Source of the DNA: Oscillospiraceae bacterium
GTDB lineage: Bacteria > Bacillota > Clostridia > Oscillospirales > Oscillospiraceae
Direction of reading: 5' to 3'
Assembly (NCBI GenBank): GCA_017524845.1
Contig: JAFXUU010000054.1
Span: 1-33,258, forward strand
DNA: 33,258 nucleotides
In this document: positions 1 to 8,250 of the stretch, one piece after another
Layout: each line of letters opens with the position of its first letter
Numbering within the stretch: position 1 is the stretch's first letter
Notes under the pieces: generated by a model
What the model saw: only the letters and a program-made list of their open reading frames with translations
Told to the model about the DNA's origin: nothing
The model's database searches: none
Program-made: the position numbers and the translations under genes

Positions 1-1
1 G

Positions 2-862
2 GCCCTGGACATCATCGAAAAGCCGGACGATTACGCCGAGGTCTGCCGCCGCAGGAAGCTGGCCACCCTCTTTTTCGAGCCCTCCACCCGCACCCGCATG
101 AGCTTCGAGGCGGCCATGTACGAGCTGGGCGGCCAGGTGATCAGCATGTCCTCCGCCGCCGCCTCCTCAGCGGCCAAGGGGGAGAGCGTGGCGGACACGG
201 CGAAGGTGGTCTCCTGCTACGCGGACATCATCGCCATCCGCCATCCCAAGGAGGGCGCCGCTCTGGTGGCGGCGAACAACGCCGACGTGCCTGTGATCAA
301 CGCCGGGGACGGGGGACACTGTCACCCCACCCAGACCCTGGCGGACCTGCTGACCATCCGGCGGGAGAAGGGGAGCTTCGAGGGCCTCACCGTGGGCCTC
401 TGCGGCGACCTGAAATTCGGAAGGACCGTCCACTCCCTCATAAACGCCCTTTCCCGCTACGGGGGCGTGCGCTTCGTGCTCATCTCCCCGGAGGAGCTGA
501 AGGTGCCCAGCTACGTGAAGCGGGACGTGCTGAAAAAGCAGGGCATCCCCTACGAGCAGACCACGGACCTGGAGGCGGCCATCCCCGCTCTGGACATCCT
601 CTACATGACGCGGGTGCAGCGGGAGCGCTTCTTCAACGAGGAGGACTATCTCAGGCTGAAGGACAGCTACGTCCTCACCCCGGACAAGCTCCGGGGCGCG
701 AAAAAGGACATGGCCATCCTCCACCCCCTGCCCAGGGTCAACGAGATCAGCGTGGCCATCGACAGCGATCCCCGGGCCTGCTACTTCAAGCAGGTGCTGA
801 ACGGGAAGTACATGCGCATGGCACTGATCCTCATGCTTTTGAAGGAGGCCGGGAGCATATGA
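2..862 (+). CDS. pyrB: Aspartate carbamoyltransferase catalytic subunit (5' partial)
   Basis: Catalytic chain of aspartate transcarbamylase, which condenses carbamoyl phosphate with aspartate in the committed step of pyrimidine synthesis in the cytoplasm. The frame is open from base 2, giving 286 visible residues; the family is about 305-310, so roughly the first 20-25 residues lie outside the window. The carbamoyl-phosphate loop FEPSTRTR lies at residues 26-33 of the visible part, and HPLPRVNEI near residue 241 is the aspartate-binding signature. The internal ATG at 98 lies inside the STRTR loop region and is not a real start. The stop overlaps the start of pyrI (ATGA), so the two chains are translationally coupled, as expected for a B-type ATCase with regulatory subunits. 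Confidence 0.97.
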   Translation, partial: ALDIIEKPDDYAEVCRRRKLATLFFEPSTRTRMSFEAAMYELGGQVISMSSAAASSAAKGESVADTAKVVSCYADIIAIRHPKEGAALVAANNADVPVINAGDGGHCHPTQTLADLLTIRREKGSFEGLTVGLCGDLKFGRTVHSLINALSRYGGVRFVLISPEELKVPSYVKRDVLKKQGIPYEQTTDLEAAIPALDILYMTRVQRERFFNEEDYLRLKDSYVLTPDKLRGAKKDMAILHPLPRVNEISVAIDSDPRACYFKQVLNGKYMRMALILMLLKEAGSI

Positions 863-1275
863 ACATCGATTCCATCCATAACGGCGTCGTCATCGACCAC
901 ATCACCGCCGGGCAGGGCATGCAGCTCTACGCCCTCCTGGGGCTGGACGCCCTGGACGTGTCCGTGGCCATCATCAAGAACGTGGTCAGCCATAAGATGG
1001 GGAAGAAGGACATCATAAAGATCGACGCGGACATCCCCGTGGATTTCCAGGTCATCGGCTACGTGGACCCCGGCGCCACCATCAACGTGATCCGGGAGGG
1101 CGAGCTGGTGAGCAAGCAGACCGTGGAACTGCCGGACCGGCTCACCGACGTGCTGAAATGCCGCAACCCCCGCTGCATCACCTCCACAGAGCAGGAGCTG
1201 AAGCAGATTTTCCGGCTGACGGACCGGGAAAAGCGGGTCTACCGCTGCATCTACTGCGAGACCGCCGCGAAATAG
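859..1275 (+). CDS. pyrI: Aspartate carbamoyltransferase regulatory subunit
   Basis: 138-residue regulatory chain that binds nucleotide effectors in its N-terminal half and contacts PyrB through a C-terminal zinc domain. The four zinc cysteines are visible as CRNPRC (C-x4-C) and, near the C-terminus, CIYC (C-x2-C). N-terminal residues such as [10 protein letters not shown] match the family's allosteric domain. The length is slightly shorter than the roughly 150 residues of enterobacterial PyrI. The ATG overlaps the pyrB stop by four bases. A strong hairpin about 30 bases after the stop closes the transcription unit. Presence of PyrI implies feedback-regulated ATCase in this organism. Confidence 0.97.
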   Translation: MNIDSIHNGVVIDHITAGQGMQLYALLGLDALDVSVAIIKNVVSHKMGKKDIIKIDADIPVDFQVIGYVDPGATINVIREGELVSKQTVELPDRLTDVLKCRNPRCITSTEQELKQIFRLTDREKRVYRCIYCETAAK

Positions 1276-1307
1276 GATACGAAACAGAATACGGCAGGAT
1301 ACTGTAC

Positions 1308-1343
1308 GCGCCCGGGATGCGAAATGAACCGCATCCCGGGCGC
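1308..1343 (+). terminator. Terminator hairpin after pyrBI
   Basis: Perfect 14-bp GC-rich stem (GCGCCCGGGATGCG, 1308-1321, pairing with 1330-1343) with an 8-nt loop, followed by a weak T-rich stretch (ttccgtt). It lies between pyrI and the next promoter. The U-tract is short, so termination may be partial. Confidence 0.75.
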
Positions 1344-1363
1344 TTCCGTTCCCACCCCGCAGG

Positions 1364-1392
1364 TTGAAAACCTTGCCGCCGTCGGATATAAT
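1364..1392 (+). promoter_or_regulatory. Sigma-A type promoter for the glycosidase operon
   Basis: TTGAAA (1364-1369), a 17-bp spacer, and a perfect TATAAT (1387-1392). It lies 34 bases upstream of the GTG start at 1426, which rules out the longer open frame from 1324 as the real protein start. Confidence 0.85.
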
Positions 1393-1425
1393 GAAGCAAA
1401 AACGAACCGTCGGGAGGGAAGCGCC

Positions 1426-2832
1426 GTGTCCGAAAAGAAGAAGCCCCTGCACAATCCCTATCTGCCCCCCTGGGAGTATATCCCGGACGGGGAACCCCAT
1501 CCCTTCGAGGGGCGGGTCTACGTCTACGGCTCCCACGACCGTTTCCACGGCTGGGCTTACTGCCTCAACGACTACGTCTGCTGGTCCGCTCCGGAGGACG
1601 ACCTGTCGGACTGGCGCTGTGAGGGCGTGATCTACCGCAAGGAACAGGACCCGGACAACCGGGAGGGCTGGCAGTGCCTCTACGCCCCGGACGTGACCCG
1701 CGGGCCGGACGGGCGGTATTATCTCTATTACGTACTTGACCATCAGGATATCGTGTCCGTGGCGGTCTGCGATACCCCTGCGGGGAATTATGAGTATTAC
1801 GGGCACGTCCGCTATCCGGACGGGACCCTTCTGGGAAAACGCCCCGGGGACGATCCCCAGTTCGACCCGGCGGTGCTCACGGAGGGGGAGAAGACCTATC
1901 TCTACACCGGCGGCGTCTGCCACCGCTTCGAAAAAGAGAAGGGCGGCGCCATGGCCACGGTGCTGGACCGGGACATGCTCACCGTCCGCGAAGGGCCGGT
2001 CTTCGTTGTTCCCAGCGCCAAAACCAGCGCGGGCACCGGCTTCGAGGGCCATGAGTTTTTCGAAGCCTCCTCCATCCGGAAGCTGGGGGAGCTCTATTAC
2101 TTCGTGTATTCCTCCGTCTGGATGAACGAGCTCTGCTGCGCCGTGAGCCGCGAGCCCCTGGGGGGCTTTGCCTACATAGGCGTGCTCGTCAGCAACAGCG
2201 ATTGGGGCGTCGGCGGCTGGAAGGACCCGGAAAAGCGGGCCTACGTGGGGGGCAACAACCACGGCGGCCTCCTGGAGCTGGGGGGACGGCGGTATATTTT
2301 CTACCATCGCCACACCGACGGGACGGAGTTCAGCCGCCAGGGCTGCCTGGAAAGGCTCACCGTCCTGCCGGACGGGACCATGCCCCAGGCGGAGATGACC
2401 TCCAACGGGGGCGGCGAGCCCTTCGAGGGGCGGGGAGAGTTTCCCGCCTGGCTCGCCTGCAATCTCTTCTGGGAGGACCGTAAGCCCGACCGGCAGAACC
2501 CCGCCCCGCCCCGCATCACCATGGACGGACGGGACGGGGACGAGGAAAGCCCCTACGTGGCCGGGATCACGGACGGCGTCACCGTGGGCTTCAAATATTT
2601 CCGCTGCGAGGGCGTGAAGAAGATCACCCTCCGCACCCGGGGCTACGCGGGAGGCTGCTTCGAGGTCCGCACTTCGCCCGAGGGGGAAGTGCTGGGGACC
2701 GTGCCCCTGGCCTTCCGCAATATCTGGACGCCCTTTTCCGGGAAGGTCTCCGTCCCCGACGGCGTCCATGCCCTCTATTTCACCTATCGGGGCCCGGGCT
2801 GCGCCATGCTGGCCTCCTTTATTTTGGAATAA
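1426..2832 (+). CDS. Glycoside hydrolase family 43-type protein
   Basis: Probable arabinofuranosidase/xylosidase-type enzyme with a five-bladed beta-propeller fold, 468 residues. GTG at 1426 is chosen because GGGAGG sits just upstream and a consensus promoter ends at 1392; the frame is open further upstream but that part is untranscribed leader. Likely catalytic carboxylates by family pattern are an Asp around residue 21, Asp89 in YAPDV, and Glu213 in FFEASS. NNHGG and IFYHRH in the later blades also fit GH43. The C-terminal 85 or so residues look like a small beta-sandwich, possibly CBM6-like. No signal peptide is visible, so it probably acts on imported oligosaccharides in the cytoplasm. 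It is followed 18 bases later by a second glycosidase. The exact substrate cannot be read from sequence. Confidence 0.85.
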   Translation: MSEKKKPLHNPYLPPWEYIPDGEPHPFEGRVYVYGSHDRFHGWAYCLNDYVCWSAPEDDLSDWRCEGVIYRKEQDPDNREGWQCLYAPDVTRGPDGRYYLYYVLDHQDIVSVAVCDTPAGNYEYYGHVRYPDGTLLGKRPGDDPQFDPAVLTEGEKTYLYTGGVCHRFEKEKGGAMATVLDRDMLTVREGPVFVVPSAKTSAGTGFEGHEFFEASSIRKLGELYYFVYSSVWMNELCCAVSREPLGGFAYIGVLVSNSDWGVGGWKDPEKRAYVGGNNHGGLLELGGRRYIFYHRHTDGTEFSRQGCLERLTVLPDGTMPQAEMTSNGGGEPFEGRGEFPAWLACNLFWEDRKPDRQNPAPPRITMDGRDGDEESPYVAGITDGVTVGFKYFRCEGVKKITLRTRGYAGGCFEVRTSPEGEVLGTVPLAFRNIWTPFSGKVSVPDGVHALYFTYRGPGCAMLASFILE

Positions 2833-2850
2833 GCGGAAGGGGGAACGATC

Positions 2851-5727
2851 ATGCGTCTGAAAAGGCTCGCCTATCCCTATCCCTGCGTGCCCGTAAGCGA
2901 ACGCGCCGCCCTCCTGCCGGCGCGGAGCGTTTGCTCCCTGGCTCCGGCGGAGGACCCTGCCGACTGCTTTTATACCGGCAACGGTTCCCACCGCATCGAC
3001 GTGAGCGGCCATCCGTACCGGGACCGGCTCACCGCGAACATGGAGCTGCTGCAGGAGCCCAAATGGAAGACCACCCCGCTGCCGCCGGACCTGCGGCCCT
3101 ATCTGAAGGATATCCGGAAGGCCCTGCTGGAGGGAAAGCCGGAGATCGCCGACGCTCTGCTGGACAAAGCCCAGCGGGAGGCGGGACACGACCGGTATAT
3201 CGACCTGGACAAGCCCATCGTGTACCCCATCGAGTCCATCCGCACCCACGAGGCCTTCCGCCTCACCGTCCTCCGGCCGGAGGCGGGGGAGACCCGGGAT
3301 TATCTCCGCTGGACGGACCTGGATTCGGGGAAGCTCTGCACCCGCTGGACGGACGGCGGGGGCAGCTTCATGAACGAATACCTCTGCGCGTATGCGGGGG
3401 ATTTCATCGCCGCCCGCATCTCCGGGCCGGAGGCGGAGGTGCGCATCCGCTTCCCCGGCGGTCCCGGTCCCTTCGGACAGATCAGCCTGAAGAACGCCGA
3501 AAGCCGGGTGGAGCGGCGGCCGGACCTCATCACGGCGGCATACCGCTACGATCCCGCCCTCTGCGAGGACCGGGGCTTCGCCCTCCTGTTCCGCTTCGTG
3601 CCCATGGGGGGAGAGCTCAGCCTCACGGAGGAGGGCGTGATGTATCGGGGGGGAAGCGGCCTCATCGTCATGGCCAAGGCCCTGCGCTGGGAGACGGGCT
3701 TCTTCTTCGGCTGCGAAAGGGAGGACGCCCGGGCCTTTTCTGAGCTCGAGCCGGATTTCGACGCCTGGGAGCGGGGGAACCGGGCGCATATCGGGGAGCG
3801 CATGGGCTTCTCCCGCCTGAGCGTGGCCCGGGAGGAAGAGCGCTGCCTTTCCGGAGAAGAGCTGCTGCGGGCCTGCCGCACCGGGGCTGAGCACCGGCCC
3901 GCCCTGATGGAAAAGCTCTACGACCTGGGCCGCTTCTATCAGATCATCGACACGGGGAAGCTGCCGCCCATGTGGGGCCAGCACAACATCAACACGAACC
4001 TCCAGGTCTGCGCGGGGAACAACGTGGGCCTTTTCGAGGAGATGGACGTGTATTTCCGCTACTACGAATCGAAGCTGGAGGATTTTCGCGTGAACGCCCG
4101 GAGACTCTTCGGCGCTCGGGGCCTGCTGGCCAGCGTCCACTGCGACTACGATTCCGGCCTCCTGTACCACACCTCCCGCACCTACCCCCACTATGCCTGG
4201 ACCGGCTGCCTGGGCTGGGTGTACAACGAGCTCTGGGGCTACTACCTCTGCACCGGGGACCTGGACTTCCTCCGGGAGCGGGTGGCGCCCGTCCTGAAGG
4301 AGATCGCCCTTTTCTACGAGGATTACGCCTGCGACCGGGACGGGGACGGAAAGGTGATCTTCTATCCCTCCTTCTCCCCGGAAAACCCCACCCCCAACCC
4401 GGATTACGCCACCGTCACCGGCCGGGACCGGCATCCCACCCGCATCAACGCGGTGATGGATATCGCCGTCTGCCGGGAGGTGCTTATGAACCTGATCGAA
4501 GCTTGCCGCACCCTGGGGATCGAGGAAGAGAACGTCCCCCGCTGGGAGAAGCAGCTGGCGGACCTGCCCACCCTCCTGGCCGACGAGGAGGGCGCGCTGA
4601 AGGAATGGGCCTGGCCGGAGATGGAGGAGAACTACAACCACCGCCATGTGTCCCACCACTACGACGTGTGGCCCGGCCGGGCGGTGACGCCGGAGACGGA
4701 GCCCGCCCTGGCGGAGGCCATCCGCATTTCCAACCGCAAGCGGGGCCAGCAGGACGATTCCGCCCACGGCATCATCCACCGGGCCCTCACCGCCATCCGC
4801 CTGAAGGACACGGAGGAGCTGGAGCAGAACCTTTCCCAGCTCCTGGAGCACGGCTTCGTGCGCCCCAATCTCTCCACGGCCCATTTCCCTTACCGGGGCT
4901 GGTTTCCGGACCTGCAGGGGGCCATGCCCGCTATCCTCATTGAAATGTGCGTCTTCTCCGCCCCGGGCACGGTGGAGCTCCTGCCCGCGAAGCCCGACTG
5001 GCTCCCCCGCGGAGAGCTGGCGGGCGTCTGGCTCTATACCTGGGCGAAGCTGGAGCGCCTCAGCTGGGACGAAGAGGGCGTGCGCGCCGTCGTCACCTCC
5101 CGGAAGGCGCAGAGCCTCACCCTGCGCATCCGCCGTCCCCTGCGGAGCCTCACGGTGAACGGCGAGGGGCGGAAGCTCCTGGGCGATCACCTGATCCTGG
5201 ACCTCCGGGAGGGGGAGACCGTCTCCCTGGAAGCCCGCTGGGCGGCGGGGAAAGCGGAGGCGGAAAGCAGCGCGCCGGAATATGAGATCCTCCGCATCAC
5301 GGACAAGCCGGAGCTCCTGGAGCCCATGGCGGCCTGGTTCCACGAAAAGTGGGAGGTCCCCACGGAAGCCTACCGGGAGAGCATGGAAGAAGCCCTGCTT
5401 CGGAAGGCTCCCTGGCCCCAGTGGTATGTCGCTTTCGGCGAGGGGCGGATCCTGGGCGGCCTCGGCGTCATAGAGAACGATTTTCATGAGCGGAAGGACC
5501 TGGCGCCGAACGTGTGCGCGGTGTACACGGAGGAAGCGTACCGGGGCTTCGGCATCGCCGGACGGCTGCTGGACACGGTTTGCCGGGACATGAAGGCCGG
5601 GGGCGTCTCGCCCCTCTACCTCCTCACGGACCACAGCTCCTTCTATGAGCGCTACGGCTGGGAGTATCTCTGCGAGGTGCAGGGAGACGGGGAGACGAAG
5701 ACCTCGCGGATGTATATCCGCAGATAG
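2851..5727 (+). CDS. GH95-like glycosidase fused to a GNAT acetyltransferase
   Basis: 958-residue two-part protein. Residues about 1-800 resemble the (alpha/alpha)6 glycosidases of family GH95 (alpha-L-fucosidase/galactosidase type). Visible landmarks are HNINTNLQ at 378-385 (family Asn pair), SFSPEN at 507-512 (candidate general acid Glu511), NHRHVSHHYDVWPG at 596-609, and Asp686 followed by LQGAMPA where GH95 usually has an Asp-Gly-Asn-Phe-Gly loop, then a C-terminal cap with ELLPAKPDW. From Tyr811 to the end is a complete GNAT domain with an acetyl-CoA loop YRGFGIAGRLL and a terminal FYERYGWEY element. The frame is open without interruption. There is no signal peptide, so it is probably cytoplasmic, acting with the preceding GH43 protein. 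The divergent loop makes substrate prediction unsafe. Such a fusion is unusual; an assembly artefact is possible but nothing in the frame suggests it. Confidence 0.8.
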   Translation: MRLKRLAYPYPCVPVSERAALLPARSVCSLAPAEDPADCFYTGNGSHRIDVSGHPYRDRLTANMELLQEPKWKTTPLPPDLRPYLKDIRKALLEGKPEIADALLDKAQREAGHDRYIDLDKPIVYPIESIRTHEAFRLTVLRPEAGETRDYLRWTDLDSGKLCTRWTDGGGSFMNEYLCAYAGDFIAARISGPEAEVRIRFPGGPGPFGQISLKNAESRVERRPDLITAAYRYDPALCEDRGFALLFRFVPMGGELSLTEEGVMYRGGSGLIVMAKALRWETGFFFGCEREDARAFSELEPDFDAWERGNRAHIGERMGFSRLSVAREEERCLSGEELLRACRTGAEHRPALMEKLYDLGRFYQIIDTGKLPPMWGQHNINTNLQVCAGNNVGLFEEMDVYFRYYESKLEDFRVNARRLFGARGLLASVHCDYDSGLLYHTSRTYPHYAWTGCLGWVYNELWGYYLCTGDLDFLRERVAPVLKEIALFYEDYACDRDGDGKVIFYPSFSPENPTPNPDYATVTGRDRHPTRINAVMDIAVCREVLMNLIEACRTLGIEEENVPRWEKQLADLPTLLADEEGALKEWAWPEMEENYNHRHVSHHYDVWPGRAVTPETEPALAEAIRISNRKRGQQDDSAHGIIHRALTAIRLKDTEELEQNLSQLLEHGFVRPNLSTAHFPYRGWFPDLQGAMPAILIEMCVFSAPGTVELLPAKPDWLPRGELAGVWLYTWAKLERLSWDEEGVRAVVTSRKAQSLTLRIRRPLRSLTVNGEGRKLLGDHLILDLREGETVSLEARWAAGKAEAESSAPEYEILRITDKPELLEPMAAWFHEKWEVPTEAYRESMEEALLRKAPWPQWYVAFGEGRILGGLGVIENDFHERKDLAPNVCAVYTEEAYRGFGIAGRLLDTVCRDMKAGGVSPLYLLTDHSSFYERYGWEYLCEVQGDGETKTSRMYIRR

Positions 5728-5766
5728 AGCGGCGGAAAAGCCGCCGGAAACAAAGGAGGAATCGCC

Positions 5767-7152
5767 ATGCCGATCATGGGAGCGATCATGGTGCCCCATC
5801 CGCCGCTGATCGTGCCCCAGGTGGGGAAGGGGAGCGAAGGGCAGATCGCCGGGACCATCGCGGCCTACGAGGAGGCCGCCCGGGCGCTGGCCGCCCTGAG
5901 GCCGGAAACGGTTGTCGTCGCCAGTCCCCACGCCACGATCTATTCGGATTATTTCCACGTCTCCCCCGGCCGCTCCGCCCGGGGCTCCTTCGCCCGCTTC
6001 CGGGCGCCGGAGGTGAAGTTCCGGGAGGAATACGACACGGAGCTGGTCACCTGCCTGGAAAAGCTCGCGAGGAAGCGGGGCTTCCCGGCGGGCACGGCGG
6101 GGGAGCGGGAGCCGCAGCTGGACCACGGCACAATGGTGCCGCTGTATTTTCTGCGGAAGTATCTCTCCGATTTCCGGCTCGTGCGGGTCGGCCTCTCCCT
6201 CCTGCCCCTGACGGAGCACTACCGGCTGGGCATGCTCCTGCGGGAGGCGGTGGAGGAGACCGGGAGGAGGGCCGTCTTCGTCGCCAGCGGCGACCTCTCC
6301 CACAAGCTCAGGGCCGAGGGGCCCTACGGCTTCGCCCCGGAGGGCCCGGTATACGACGAGCGCGTCATGGACGTCTGCGCCCGTGCCGCCTTCGGGGAGC
6401 TCTTCGATTTCGACGAGGACTTCTGCGAGAAGGCCGCGGAGTGCGGCCACCGCTCCTTCGTCATCATGGCGGGGGCCTTCGACGGGGTAGGCGTGACCGC
6501 CCGGCGCCTCTCACATGAGGACGTGACGGGGGTGGGCTACGGCGTGTGCACCTTCCGCCCCGGAGAGGCGGACGAGGGGCGGCGCTTCCTGGCAGCTTAC
6601 GAAGCCCGGGAGACGGAGCGGCTGGCCCGGACGGCGGCGGGGGAGGACCCCTATGTGCGCCTGGCCCGGGCGTCCCTGGAGACCTGGGTCAGAACGGGGA
6701 AAACGATGGCCGTCCCCGAGGGGCTGCCACCGGAGCTGCTGCGCCGCCGGGCCGGGGCCTTCGTCTCCGTCCACAAGCAGGGGCGGCTGCGGGGCTGCAT
6801 CGGCACCATCGGCCCCACGGAGCCCAGCCTGGCCCTGGAGATCATCCGCAACGCCGTGAGCGCCGCCGCCCGGGATCCCCGCTTCGAGCCCATCCGGCCC
6901 GAGGAGCTTCCCTGGCTGGAGATCAGCGTGGACGTGCTGGGAGAGGCGGAGAAAATATCCTCGGAGGCGGAGCTGGACGTGAAACGCTACGGGGTCATCG
7001 TCTCCTGCGGTTCCCGCCGGGGCCTGCTCCTGCCGGACCTGGAGGGTGTGGATACCGTGGAAGAACAGGTGGCCATCGCACGGCAGAAGGCGGGCATCCG
7101 CCCGGAGGAAAGGGTCTCCCTCCAGCGCTTCGAAGTCGTGCGGCACCGGTGA
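5767..7152 (+). CDS. MEMO-AMMECR1 fusion (AmmeMemoRadiSam system proteins B and A)
   Basis: 461 residues in two domains. Residues 1-265 are a MEMO/LigB-like (class III extradiol dioxygenase fold) domain with the metal-site residues expected for the family: His55 in SPHATI, His120 in LDHGTM, and Cys226/His228 in CGHRSF. Residues about 275-461 form an AMMECR1 domain with its signature LRGCIGT at 341-347. The two domains are separate proteins in eukaryotes (MEMO1, AMMECR1); bacteria often encode them beside a dedicated radical SAM enzyme, as here. The biochemical reaction in bacteria is not established. The ATG is preceded by AAAGGAGG. A 6-bp hairpin (5730-5746) without a T-tract sits in the 39-bp gap from the glycosidase gene, so co-transcription with the glycosidases is likely. 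Confidence 0.92.
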   Translation: MPIMGAIMVPHPPLIVPQVGKGSEGQIAGTIAAYEEAARALAALRPETVVVASPHATIYSDYFHVSPGRSARGSFARFRAPEVKFREEYDTELVTCLEKLARKRGFPAGTAGEREPQLDHGTMVPLYFLRKYLSDFRLVRVGLSLLPLTEHYRLGMLLREAVEETGRRAVFVASGDLSHKLRAEGPYGFAPEGPVYDERVMDVCARAAFGELFDFDEDFCEKAAECGHRSFVIMAGAFDGVGVTARRLSHEDVTGVGYGVCTFRPGEADEGRRFLAAYEARETERLARTAAGEDPYVRLARASLETWVRTGKTMAVPEGLPPELLRRRAGAFVSVHKQGRLRGCIGTIGPTEPSLALEIIRNAVSAAARDPRFEPIRPEELPWLEISVDVLGEAEKISSEAELDVKRYGVIVSCGSRRGLLLPDLEGVDTVEEQVAIARQKAGIRPEERVSLQRFEVVRHR

Positions 7153-7161
7153 GGGAAGGCC

Positions 7162-8022
7162 ATGGCTGTCTGCAGGGTCTGCTTCCGGCACTGTGAGATC
7201 CCGGAGGGGGGTCTGGGCTTCTGCGCCGCCCGGACAAGCACCGAAGGGAAAGTGCGTCCCGCGGATTACGGGGCCGTTTCCGCCCTGGCCCTGGATCCCA
7301 TCGAAAAAAAGCCGCTGCGCCGGTTTTATCCCGGCAGCAGCATCCTCTCCGTGGGCGGCTGGGGCTGCAATCTCCGCTGCCCCTTCTGTCAGAATTCGGA
7401 GATCACCTGGTCCCCGGAAGCCCGGGCGGCGGCGGAAACAGCGGAAAAGCTCACCCCGGAGGAGCTGGTGGCGGCCGCCCTCCGCTGCCGGGACCGGGGG
7501 AACATCGGCCTGGCCTTCACCTACAACGAGCCCCTCGTCAGCTATGAGTTCGTGCTCGATACTGCGAAGCTCGCCCATGAAGCCGGGCTGAAGAACGTCC
7601 TCGTCACCAACGGCACGGCGGAGCTCGCCGTGCTGGAGGAGCTGGGGCCACATATCGACGCCATGAATATCGACCTGAAGGGCTTTTCGGAGGCTTATTA
7701 CCGCCGGGTGCTGGGCGGGGACCTCGCCATGACCCTGGCGTTCATCGCCCGGGCGGTGCAGCTCTGCCACGTGGAGCTCACCACCCTGATCGTGCCCGGG
7801 GAGAACGACGGGGAGGAAGAGATGCGCCGCCTGAGCGCCTGGATCGCGGAGCTTCGGGACGGGGAGGGGAGGCCCGCGGGTCCCTCCGTGCCTCTCCACG
7901 TCTCCCGCTTTTTCCCCCGCTTTCATATGCGAGACCGGGCGGCCACCCCCGTCCGGCAGGTGTACCGCCTGGCGGAGATCGCGAGGGAAAGGCTCAGATA
8001 CGTGTATACCGGCAACTGCTGA
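7162..8022 (+). CDS. AmmeMemoRadiSam system radical SAM enzyme
   Basis: 286-residue radical SAM protein of the PflA-like group. The [4Fe-4S] cysteines are Cys69, Cys73 and Cys76 (CNLRCPFC), followed by the usual Gln-Asn. An N-terminal cysteine set (Cys4, Cys7, Cys11, Cys21) resembles that in activase-like relatives. NEPLVSYE and DAMNIDLKGF are typical strands of this family's barrel. It starts nine bases after the MEMO-AMMECR1 stop with GGGAAGG upstream and is surely co-expressed with it. By established genomic association it forms the AmmeMemoRadiSam system; whether it modifies the partner or a small molecule is unknown. Confidence 0.93.
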   Translation: MAVCRVCFRHCEIPEGGLGFCAARTSTEGKVRPADYGAVSALALDPIEKKPLRRFYPGSSILSVGGWGCNLRCPFCQNSEITWSPEARAAAETAEKLTPEELVAAALRCRDRGNIGLAFTYNEPLVSYEFVLDTAKLAHEAGLKNVLVTNGTAELAVLEELGPHIDAMNIDLKGFSEAYYRRVLGGDLAMTLAFIARAVQLCHVELTTLIVPGENDGEEEMRRLSAWIAELRDGEGRPAGPSVPLHVSRFFPRFHMRDRAATPVRQVYRLAEIARERLRYVYTGNC

Positions 8023-8073
8023 TACCGCGGCTCCCGCAGACAGTGAAAAATTCAAAAAACAACGTTTCGACAA

Positions 8074-8250
8074 GCATGGGGGGATTGTGAAGAGGGGACG
8101 GGAATCCCCCCTTCACATCATAATCCATGCAAAATCAGAAACATTTTCTGATTTTGCCTCGCAGCGTGTCGAAACTTTTTCGACACGCTGTGAGGCCGCG
8201 TCTGCCGAACGCAGACGCGGCCCCTTGATACATCCTGAACCGCCGTTCAG
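8074..8250. repeat. Cluster of consecutive palindromes between convergent genes
   Basis: At least five inverted repeats in about 180 bp. A GGGGGGATT/AATCCCCCC stem (8078-8086 with 8103-8111) competes with GTGAAG-GGGG/CCCC-CTTCAC (8087-8116) and is framed by GCATGG/CCATGC (8074, 8125). Then come a 13-bp stem with a 3-nt loop (8129-8157), an 18-bp stem with one G-T wobble and a 3-nt loop (8157-8195), a 12-bp stem (8194-8222), and CCTGAA/TTCAGG (8234-8250) running into the nitroreductase stop. It probably acts in part as a bidirectional terminator, but the number of stems exceeds what termination needs. Confidence 0.7.

Noticed and set aside
1324..1425. N-terminal extension of the GH43 protein from ATG 1324
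   Set aside because: The extension spans the terminator stem and a consensus promoter (1364-1392); GTG 1426 has a good ribosome binding site.
4921..4950. Loss of the catalytic Asp in the GH95-like domain
   Set aside because: An ungapped alignment from the following Glu-Met puts Asp686 at the canonical position, so only the loop after it is changed.
781..6450. Very long minus-strand open frame (1889 codons)
   Set aside because: It is antisense to pyrI, both glycosidases and the MEMO gene, all well-conserved proteins; long antisense frames are expected in GC-rich coding DNA. Its composition (Gly/Pro/Arg/His-rich) is not protein-like.
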